Positions 48,846-59,129 of a DNA stretch of 64,000 nt are shown here, one piece after another. Under the pieces are notes generated by a model, which saw only the letters and a list, made by a program, of their open reading frames with translations, was not told the origin of the DNA and did not search any database. The DNA is from Heliocidaris erythrogramma (taxonomy: Eukaryota > Echinodermata > Echinoidea > Camarodonta > Echinometridae): the NCBI GenBank assembly GCA_025617745.1, contig CM046859.1:22320006-22384005 (forward strand), read 5' to 3'. Made by a program: the position numbers and the translations under genes. Every line of letters starts with the position of its first letter. The first letter of the stretch is position 1.

Positions 48846-49471
48846 GCCTGTCCTGTTTATGAACGGATGTAGAGTTATAGATGTAGAGTTGCCCATGTAA
48901 TGGAATAAAACGGTGGATATTGAGGCCTAAATTTCAACAAGACCGCGTCCAGACCATTTCAGAATATTCAGGCCACGGCTCTAATTCCACCCCCCCCCCC
49001 CCCCCCCTTCACTCGCCCGCCAACAGTGGCTGCGTATAAAAGGAGTTCCTCGGTAAAGACTCTTACAGCCGTACTCCGAAAGTGATGTTTCAGGATCAAC
49101 AAAACCCGACTTGGGAAGAGAGAGAGATATAGATATATATATATATATATATAGAAAGAGAGAGAGAGAGGGAGGGGGGGGGCGGGGGTCGTTTACTGTA
49201 TAGACTTTCTGCCAGGCACTATGAATTTTCCACCGTCTTAACAGTACTGCGTTAAGCCAAGAATGAAGAAATTAAACTCAGTCAAAACAATTATATCTTT
49301 CTTGTTATGCTGTGAAAAAGGCTATAAGGATAATTCTATAGCCTCTGCTTCCCCGCCAACACTGAGTGTCCGCGTAAGGAGACTATTACGTAATACCAGG
49401 GAAATGTCCCTGCTCTTACGGACCTACTCCAAAAGTGATGTTCAAGGATCACGAAAACCCGAGTTGGCCGA

Positions 49472-49505
<34 letters not shown>

Positions 49506-52500
49506 GGTGATATTGAGTATCTGTCTTTCCGGCTGCTATGGATAATTTTACACTGGTTTTCAAATACTGTGTCAAGCCGAGAATGACGGAGTTCATTAAA
49601 ATGAGTCAAAACAGTTCATATTAATTAAAATTTTGCCTTTATTAATTTTTAATATGATAGAAAAGCGCAAACATTTTGATCATAATAATAGTATTCTTCT
49701 TCTCCTTCTACTTGTTTAAGATCAGAGTTTATGTTCATTCCCGTTTTGATGAAAGTAAGTGCCTGTCCTGTTTATGAATGGATGTTGAGTTATATATTTT
49801 GCCCACCTAATCGAATAAAACAATGGATATTGAGGCCTAAATTCCAACAATACCGCGTCCAGACCATTTCAGAATATTCAGGTAACGGCTCTAATTCCAC
49901 CCCCCCCCCCCCCTTCACTCGCCCGCGAACAGTGGCCCGACTTGGGAAGAGAGAGAGATAGATATATAATTATATAGAGAGAGAGAGAGAGGGGGGACGG
50001 GGTCGTTTACTGTATAGACTTTCTTCCAGGCACTATGAATTTTCCACCGTCTTAACAGTATACTGCGTTAAGCCAAGAATGAAGAAATTAAACTCAGTCA
50101 AAACAATTATATCTTTCTTGTTAAGCTGTGAAAAAGGCTATAAGGATAATTCTATAGCCTCTGCTTCCCCGCCAACACCGAGTGTCCGCGTAAGTAGACT
50201 ATTACGTAATACCAGGGAAATGTCCCTGCTCTTACGGACCTACTCCAAAAGTGATGTTCAAGGATCACGAAAACCCGAGTTGGCCGGAAGTGAGGGAGAG
50301 AGAGACATAGAGACAGAGAGAAAGAGAGAGAGAGAGAGAGAGAGGAGAGAGAAGGTGATGTTGAGTATCTGTCTTCCCCGGCTGCTATATGGATAATTTT
50401 ACACTGGTTTACAAATACTGTGTCAAGCCGAGAATGACGGAGTTAAACTGAGTCAAAACAGTTCATATTAATTAAAAACTTGCGGCCTATGATAGAAAAG
50501 CGCAAACATTTTTATCATAATAATAGTATTCTTCTTCTCCTTCTTCTTGTTTAAGATCAGAGTTTATGTTCATTCCCGTTTTGACGAAAGTAAGTGCCTG
50601 TCCTGTTTATGAATGATGTAGAGTTATATGTTTTGCCCATGTAATCGAATAAAACGGTGGATATTGAGGCCTAAATTCCAACAAGACCGCGTCCAGACCA
50701 TTTCAGAATATTCAGGCCGCAGCCCTAATTCCCCCCCCCCCCCCCTCCCCTTCACTCGCCCACCAACAGTGGCGGCGTATAAAAGGAGTTCCCCGGGAAA
50801 GACTCTTACAGCCGTACTCTGAAAAGTGATGTTTCAGGATTAACAAAACCCGACTTGGGAAGAGAGATAGATAGATATATATATAGAGAGAGAGAGAGAG
50901 AGGGGGGGGGGGGGGGGCGGGGGTCGTTTACTGTATAGACTTTCGGCCAGGCACTATGAATTTTCCACCGTCTTAACAGTACTGCGTTAAGCCAAGAATG
51001 AAGAAATAAAACTCGGTCAAAACAATTATATCTTTAGTAAACGAAGAAGCTTGACTGGGGAGGAATTTTTAATTTGTAAACAAATCTTTAGGCATTTTTA
51101 CTCCCAGTGTTAAAGATCGTATGCTCGATCTGTAATGAAAAACACAAGTCAGAACAAAAAAAGAATTATATCTTTCTTGTTAAGCTGTGAAAAAGGCTAT
51201 AAGGACAATTCTATAGCCTCTGCTCCCCCGCCAACACTGAGTGTCCGCGTCAGGAGACTATTACGTAATACCAGGGAAATGTCCCTGCTCTTACGGACCT
51301 ACTCCAAAAGTGATGTTCAAGGATCACGAAAACCCGAGTTGGCCGGAAGTGAGGGAGAGAGAGACATAGAGACAGAGAGAAAGAGAGAGAGAGAGGGAGA
51401 GAGAGAGGAGAGAGACGGTGATATTGAGTATCTGTCTTCCCGGCTGCTATGGATAATTTTACACTGGTTTACAAATACTGTGTCAAGCCGAGAATGACGG
51501 AGTTCATTAAACTGAGTCAAAACAGTTCATATTAATTAAAATTTTGCCTTTATTAAATTTTAATATGATAGAAAAGCGCAAACATTTTGATCATAATAAT
51601 AGTATTCTTCTTCTCCTTCTACTTGTTTAAGATCAGAGTTTATGTTCAGTCCCGTTTTGATGAAAGTAAGTGCCTGTCCTGTTTATGAATGGATGTAGAG
51701 TTATATATTTTGCCCACCTAATCGAATAAAACAATGGATATTGAGGCCTAAATTCCAACAATACCGCGTCCAGACCATTTCAGAATATTCAGGCAACGGC
51801 TCTAATTCCACCCCCCCCCCCCCCCTTCACTCGCCCGCGAACAGTGGCCCGACTTGGGAAGAGAGAGAGATATATAACCTGTCTTAGCGGCCACCTGTCT
51901 GTAGCGGCCACCTGCTTATAGCGGCCACCAAAAAATCCCCCGCAGGAAATTACTGTGTTGTAGACCCTGCATATAGCGGTCACCTGCCTAACGCGGCCAG
52001 CGGCCACCCATTATGTATCCCTCGGACAATATCTGACCGCGTATAGCGGCCACTATTATCGAGTCGAGCCGTAGCTTCATGCACAAAAAAGTAGTTTTTG
52101 CCATAGGCGCGATGAGTTTACCGAGTCCTAGCTCAGTCACACTCTCGCACAAACGTCGTGAATAGATTCTACAATGGCCATGAAGATCTAATAGTTTCAC
52201 CACATTGCCGACTAATTAGAGATTAAAAGTCTTTTTAGTAAGAATTAAGCACTAGTATTGTTCGTTTACGTAATCTTCGCACCATCCAGCTGCAATCCCC
52301 TGCACTTTAGTTGTATTGTTGTCCTAAGCTATAGCGGTCGGCATTGCATTGATATTGATCGCCATTGCGCAATAGCGCAGGCTCGTACACTTCAATATAA
52401 CTTTTTATTTTTAAAAGATTTATAAAAAAAAAAAAAATTAAAGCGTTAAAACTTTTGAAAAAAATAATAAAGGAGGGATTTTTTTTAGAAAGTGAAAATA

Positions 52501-54084
52501 ATAAAATACTACCCAAGTATTATTTTTTTTAAAGATCAATCATAACGATTTCATGTACGAGAGATTTCCCTAATGAAAAACGGCGTGAAAACTCGACTCG
52601 GATCGTCCACCGGCGATCCAGGCCATTGTCGACGTTCGCACTTTCGACGAATGCAAGCGAGCACCTTCTATCGCCTGTTCTCAAAAACAGTTAAAACTTC
52701 TTTTAAACCATTCAAAAGGCAAATATTTATTGAATGAAAATTGATTGCACGATTTTATTCAAAAGATAAACTTATTATTGTAATTTTTTGACAGGAAGCA
52801 AAAGCATGATTAGACATCGTTTTAAGACTATAAAAATCAAGAAAAGCAGTCTACCGCGGGTGGTACGTACGTGGTAATTTGAGGGAAAATTCATTTTACA
52901 CAGATTGCTCGTATATCTATTGTTTTCTCATTTATTGACAACAAAGCATATTATTTTAGCATTTATATATTATGACATGTTATACGTCAAATCTGTTGAT
53001 CTATAGCTTGTTTTCCTAAGTGATATATTATGGATGCATGTACACTAACTTTGTTGCGTGTAACAGTGTATGTGCAAAAAAATTAAAATGGCCGCCGACC
53101 TGTCTATAGCGGCCACTTTTTCCGTTTCCCTTCGGTGGCCGCTATAGACAGGTTTGACTGTATAGAGAGAGAGAGAGAGAGGGGGGACTGGGGTCGTTTA
53201 CTGTATAGACTTTCTTCCAGGAACTATGAATTTTCCACCGTCTTAACAGTACTGCGTTAAGCCAATAATGAAGAAATTAAACTCAGTCAAAACAATTATA
53301 TCTTTCTTGTTAAGCTGTGAAAAAGGCTATAAGGATAATTCTATAGCCTCTGCTTCCCCGCCAACACTGAGTGTCCGCGTAAGGAGACTATTACGTAATA
53401 CCAGGGAAATGTCCCTGCTCTTACGGACCTACTCCAAAAGTGATGTTCAAGGATCACGAAAACCCGAGTTGGCCGGAAGTGAGGGAGAGAGAGACAGAGA
53501 GACAGAGAGAAAGAGGGAGAGAGAGAGAGGGAGAGAGAGAGAGAAAGAGAGAGGAGAGAGAAGGTGATGTTGAGTATCTGTCTTGCCGGCTGCTATGGAT
53601 AATTTTACACTGGTTTACAAATACTGTGTCAAGCCGAGAATGACGGAGTTCATTAAACTGAGTCAAAACAGTTCATATTAATTAAAATTTTGCCTTTATA
53701 AATTTTTAATATGATAGAAAAGCGCAAACATTTTGATCATAATAATAGTATTCTTCTTCTCCTTCTACTTGTTTAAGATCAGAGTTTATGTTCATTCCCG
53801 TTTTGATGAAAGTAAGTGCCTGTCCTGTTTATGAATGGATGTTGAGTTATATATTTTTCCCACGTAATCGAATAAAACAATGGATATTGAGGCCTAAATT
53901 CCATTTCAGAATCATTCAGGCAACGGCTCTAATTCCACCCCCCCCCCCCCCCCCCCCCCCACCTTCACTCGCCCGCCAACAGTGGCTGCGTATAAAAGGA
54001 GTTCCTCGGTAAAGACTCTTACAGCCGTACTCCGAAAGTGATGTTTCAGGATTAACAAAACCCGACATGAAGAGAGATAGATAG

Positions 54085-54128
<44 letters not shown>

Positions 54129-55876
54129 GGGGCGGGGGGCGGGGGTCGTTTACTGTATAGACTTTCGGCCAGGCACTATGAATTTTCCACCGTCTTAACA
54201 GTACTGTGTTTAGCCAAGAATGAAGAAATTAAACTCAGTCAAAACAATTATATATTTCTTGTTATGCTGTGAAAAAGGCTATAAGGATAATTCTATAGCC
54301 TCTGCTTCCCCGCCAACACTGAGTGTCCGCGTAAGTAGACTATTACGTAATACCAGGGAAATGTCCCTGCTCTTACGGACCTACTCCAAAAGTGATGTTC
54401 AAGGATCACGAAAACCCGAGTTGGCCGGAAGTGAGGGAGAGAGAGACATAGAGACAGAGAGAAAGAGAGAGAGAGGGAGAGAGAGAGGAGAGAGACGGTG
54501 ATATTGAGTATCTGTCTTCCCGGCTGCTATGGATAATTTTACACTGGTTTACAAATACTGTGTCAAGCCGAGAATGACGGAGTTCATTAAACTGAGTCAA
54601 AACAGTTCATATTAAAATAAAAATTTTGCCTTTATTAATTTTTAATATGATAGAAAAGCGCAAACATTTTGATCATAATAATAGTATTCTTCTTCTCCTT
54701 CTACTTGTTTAAGATCAGAGTTTATGTTCATTCCCGTCTTGATGAAAGTAAGTGCCTGTCCTGTTTATGAATGGATGTTGAGTTATATATTTTGCCCACG
54801 TAATCGAATAAAACAATGGATATTGAGGCCTAAATTCCAACAATACCGCGTCCAGACCATTTCAGAATATTCAGGCAACGGCTCTAATTCCACCCCCCCC
54901 CCCTTCACTCGCCCGCGAACAGTGGCCCGACTTGGGAAGAGAGAGAGATAGATATATATATAGAGAGAGAGAGGGAGAGAGGGGGGGGGGGGGCGGGGGT
55001 CGTTTACTGTATAGACTTTCGGCCAGGCACTATGAATTTTCCACCGTCTTAACAGTACTGCGTTTAACCAAGAATGAAGAAATTAAACTCAGTCAAAACA
55101 ATTATATATTTCTTGTTATGCTGTGAAAAAGGCTATAAGGATAATTCTATAGCCTCTGCTTCCCCGCCAACACTGAGTGTCCGCGTAAGTAGACTATTAC
55201 GTAATACCAGGGAAATGTCCCTGCTCTTACGGACCTACTCCAAAAGTGATGTTCAAGGATCACGAAAACCCGAGTTGGCCGGAAGTGAGGGAGAGAGAGA
55301 CATAGAGACAGAGAGAAAGAGAGAGAGAGAGAGGGAGAGAGAGAGGAGAGAGACGGTGATATTGAGTATCTGTCTTCCCGGCTGCTATGGATAATTTTAC
55401 ACTGGTTTACAAATACTGTGTCAAGCCGAGAATGACGGAGTTCATTAAACTGAGTCAAAACAGTTCATATAATTAAAATTTTGCCTTTATTAATTTTTAA
55501 TATGATAGAAAAGCGCAAACATTTTGATCATAATAATAGTATTCTTCTTCTCCTTCTACTTGTTTAAGATCAGAGTTTATGTTCATTCCCGTCTTGATGA
55601 AAGTAAGTGCCTGTCCTGTTTATGAATGGATGTTGAGTTATATATTTTGCCCACGTAATCGAATAAAACAATGGATATTGAGGCCTAAATTCCATTTCAG
55701 AATCATTCAGGCAACGGCTCTAATTCCACCCCCCCCCCCCCCCCCCCCACCTTCACTCGCCCGCCAACAGTGGCTGCGTATAAAAGGAGTTCCTCGGTAA
55801 AGACTCTTACAGCCGTACTCCGAAAGTGATGTTTCAGGATTAACAAAACCCGACATGAAGAGAGATAGATAGATAT

Positions 55877-55908
<32 letters not shown>

Positions 55909-57157
55909 GGCGGGGGGCGGGGGTCGTTTACTGTATAGACTTTCGGCCAGGCACTATGAATTTTCCACCGTCTTAACAGTACTGCGTTTAGCCAAGAATG
56001 AAGAAATTAAACTCAGTCAAAACAATTATATATTTCTTGTTATGCTGTGAAAAAGGCTATAAGGATAATTCTATAGTCTCTGCTTCCCCGCCAACACTGA
56101 GTGTCCGCGTAAGTAGACTATTACGTAATACCAGGGAAATGTCCCTCCTCTTACGGACCTACTCCAAAAGTGATGTTCAAGGATCACGAAAACCCGAGTT
56201 GGCCGGAAGTGAGGGAGAGAGAGACATAGAGACAGAGAGAAAGAGAGAGAGAGGGAGAGAGAGAGGAGAGAGACGGTGATATTGAGTATCTGTCTTCCCG
56301 GCTGCTATGGATAATTTTACACTGGTTTACAAATACTGTGTCAAGCCGAGAATGACGGAGTTCATTAAACTGAGTCAAAACAGTTCATATTAAAATAAAA
56401 ATTTTGCCTTTATTAATTTTTAATATGATAGAAAAGCGCAAACATTTTGATCATAATAATAGTATTCTTCTTCTCCTTCTACTTGTTTAAGATCAGAGTT
56501 TATGTTCATTCCCGTCTTGATGAAAGTAAGTGCCTGTCCTGTTTATGAATGGATGTTGAGTTATATATTTTGCCCACGTAATCGAATAAAACAATGGATA
56601 TTGAGGCCTAAATTCCAACAATACCGCGTCGAGACCATTTCAGAATATTCAGGCAACGGCTCTAATTCCACCCCCCCCCCCCCCCCCACCTTCACTCGCC
56701 CACCAACAGTGGCCGCGTATAAAAGGAGTTCCTCGGGAAAGACTCTTACAGCCGTACTCCGAAAAGTGATGTTTCAGGATTAACAAAACCCGACTTGGGA
56801 AGAGAGAGAGATATAGATATATATATAGAGAGAGAGAGAGAGAGAGGGGGGGGGGGGGGGCGGGGGTCGTTTACAGTATAGACTTTCTTCCAGGCACTAT
56901 GAATTTTCCACCGTCTTAACAGTACTGCGTTAAGCCAAGAATGAAGAAATTAAACTCAGTCAAAACAATTATATCTTTCTTGTTAAGCTGTGAAAAGGGC
57001 TATAAGGATAATTCTATAGCCTCTGCTTCCCCGCCAACACTGAGTTTCCGCGTAAGGAGACTATTACGTTATACCAGGGAAATGTCCCTGCTCTTACAGA
57101 CCTACTCCAAAAGTGATGTTCAAGGATCACGAAAACCCGAGTTGACCGGAAGTGAGG

Positions 57158-57201
<44 letters not shown>

Positions 57202-57400
57202 ATGAGAGAGATATTGAGTATCTGTCTTCCCCGGCTGCTATATGGATAATTTTACACCGGTTTACAAATACTGTGTCAAGCCGAGAATGACGGAGTATAA
57301 ACTGAGTCAAAACAGTTCATATTAATTAAAAACTTTCCTGTATTAAATTTTAATATGATAGAAAAGCGCAAACATTTTTACGATAATAAACCTTCTTCTA
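48846..57400. repeat. Tandem array of eight ~0.85-1.08-kb units with GA, poly-G and poly-C tracts
   Basis: The landmark gcctgtcctgtttatgaa marks units at 48846, 49760, 50596, 51672, 53817, 54758, 55612 and 56529. The fourth is long because of a 1.29-kb insertion. Each unit has a C run before ttcactcgcccgc, a tata-(GA)n-(G)n tract, a block with cgccaacactgagtgtccgc, and a second GA tract. Two length classes occur: long units carry an extra gcgtataaaaggagttcctc segment, short ones jump from the C run straight to the GA tract. Unit 50596 has a further ~125-bp insert at about 51030-51155. Units are highly alike, so the array is recent. Confidence 0.93.
51875..53161. mobile_element. 1.29-kb 'agcggccac' TIR element inserted in one array unit
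   Basis: The left end taacctgtcttagcggccac and the right end gtggccgctatagacaggtt are inverted, and the right end continues to tgactgta. The left part repeats tagcggccac. It sits in the tata-GA tract of one unit and is absent from the others. It is related to 6163-6354. No coding frame is seen. Confidence 0.85.
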
Positions 57401-57420
57401 AATAAGGATGAAGATATGAA

Positions 57421-57783
57421 ATGGAAAAGTATTTTAACTTTGTAACTAGACACATAGGTGGAGAATTCATATTTTCGTGTGAATATTTACTAGTATTATT
57501 AAAAGTGACAGCTCCGCAATTTTATATGAATATATTAGAAGATTGGGTGAATACGAGACATATAAGTGGTGTCAGCAGTAATAACCGGTACATTGGTGAT
57601 GTGGTAATTTTAAATAATAAGCTTGTTCGATTTAAAGGAAATTGTACATACGACGAGAAGATGCACAAAAAAGGAGTTTACAAACTAAGACATATTATAG
57701 GAAAAGATGGCAAATTAAAATCCGATAGATATTTCGCCGAATTAGGTTTAGAAAATTCCTTGTTTTCGCGTGTAAACCTATGA
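57421..57783 (+). pseudogene. LINE ORF2 C-terminal fragment, 120 codons (tentative)
   Basis: An open frame of 120 codons with non-repetitive composition, unlike the array beside it. The order APQFYMNILEDW, then SSNNRYIGDVVILNNKLV and KKGVYKLRHIIGKDGK resembles the segment after the thumb in L1/Tx1-type reverse transcriptases, where a 'P-FY-evl-aW' stretch is followed by 'NN-I---nk' and 'kGi-----l-d--G'. If so it is a 5'-truncated remnant with no catalytic motif. It interrupts or borders the last array unit. The family resemblance is from memory and weak. Confidence 0.45.
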
Positions 57784-58165
57784 CAGGCGACACTTTTCTT
57801 GGTCAAAAGCATGCATATTTCCGAGGATTTATGCGGGGTCTATTCGAACTAGTTGGGTCTTAATTAAACATTTTCAGAGCTTCAAATTTTATTTATGGCA
57901 CATTTTTCAAAATTTTAATTTAATTCTGGGTGAATTATAATCATTCAAAAATCCCTCTTTTTTGCGTGTTAACCTAATGGGAGATATAGAAGGCCAAGGC
58001 ATGCACATTCCCGGGGATTTATGCGGGGTCCCTTCCACTTTTTGAGCCTTCATTAAGCTTTTTCAAATTCTCAAATTACATGTAAGCCACATTTACACTA
58101 AATTCAAGGTAATACTAGAGGAACAATAATCATTCTTATAATCCATGTTTTCACGTGTTAATCCT
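57757..58165. repeat. Two-to-three-copy direct repeat, ~193-bp period
   Basis: ttttcgcgtgtaaacctat, ttttttgcgtgttaacctaat and ttttcacgtgttaatcctat occur at about 57761, 57957 and 58147, with gatttatgcggggtc between them in the first two units. The first copy overlaps the end of the frame above. Confidence 0.8.
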
Positions 58166-58690
58166 ATTGTTATGTAGTGGTTAAATTGATATAAATCTAT
58201 AGACCTGCTAATAAAAGATAAAATGACACACACCACCCCCATTTAAAGAACAACCCCCTTTGATGCCCAGATCCCCACTTCTTTGAACCCCACTTCTAAG
58301 AACTTCTATTTAATGATTTAATCCCAAGTAATAAAACTCTAAATATTTATAGCTTAAGAGAACCCCAAATCCCACAACAAAGACTAACCTGCCATTGTCT
58401 TCCCAATCATCAAACCCCCTTTTGTCCATCTCCCAACAAAGTAAATAAAGTAAATGCCAAAAGTAGATTCTTATATATGAGCGGGTATCCAAAGGCTAGA
58501 GGGGGAGAAGAGTTCTGAACGTGAAAGAGGAGAGCCTTCTTGGCTGATTGCTTAGACTACTCTGATCTGGAACCTGAGATATTCATGAAGCACAGCGAAT
58601 AAATATATCTTATTTGAACTTCAATAAACTTGAGTCTGCTGTGATTTGTTACAAAGTGATTGTCACTTTAATAACCGATCCCATACGTAC
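58158..58690 (+). mobile_element. Possible solo LTR
   Basis: It begins tgttatgtagtgg, has a TATATATGAG box at about 58472 and AATAAA at 58601 and 58624, then a short tail. This layout resembles an LTR (U3-R-U5). No target duplication, primer-binding site or second copy was found, so the borders are guesses. Confidence 0.3.
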
Positions 58691-58714
58691 ATACGTGCGT
58701 ACTATTATTGTACT

Positions 58715-58796
58715 AGAGCCTTGTGGCCGCGTATAAAAGGAGTTCCTCGGTAGCACCACACCTAAAGTGATGCTTCAGGATTAACAAAACCTTGGG

Positions 58797-58842
<46 letters not shown>

Positions 58843-58985
58843 GGCGTGGGTCGTTTACTATAATTATAGACTTTCTTCCAGTCACTATGAAGTTTCCACC
58901 GTCTTAACAGTATACTGCGTTAAGCCAAGAATGAAAAAATTAAACTCATTCAAAACAATTATATCTTTCTTGTTATGCTGTGAAA
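58715..58985. repeat. Diverged partial unit of the kilobase array
   Basis: gtggccgcgtataaaaggag, the tata-(GA)-(G) tract, and cttaacagtatactgcgtta to tcttgttatgctgtgaaaaa match the array units, with more differences. It stops at the edge of the right satellite array. Confidence 0.9.
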
Positions 58986-59129
58986 AATACTAATAACAGC
59001 AGTTTAAAGATAATACGTTGTTTAACAGGGAGCCAGTGAAGATTACATAAAAGAGGTTCAGCTGGTGTGTCACGGCGGACTTGAAAAACGACGAGCAGCC
59101 CAGTTCTGGAGACGCTGGAGACGAAGTAA

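Noticed and set aside
49263..57310. Repeated frames MKKLNSVK... and MFIPVLMKVS..., and their Leu/Ser-rich opposite strands
   Set aside because: They lie in recent near-identical array units, run into GA microsatellites where the frame drifts, and show no domain.
48846..58985. Sea urchin immune gene cluster of the 185/333 (SpTrf) type, suggested by GA repeats between tandem duplicates
   Set aside because: Only the GA-flanked duplication pattern is similar. No leader exon, Gly-rich or His-rich coding exon is present in any unit.
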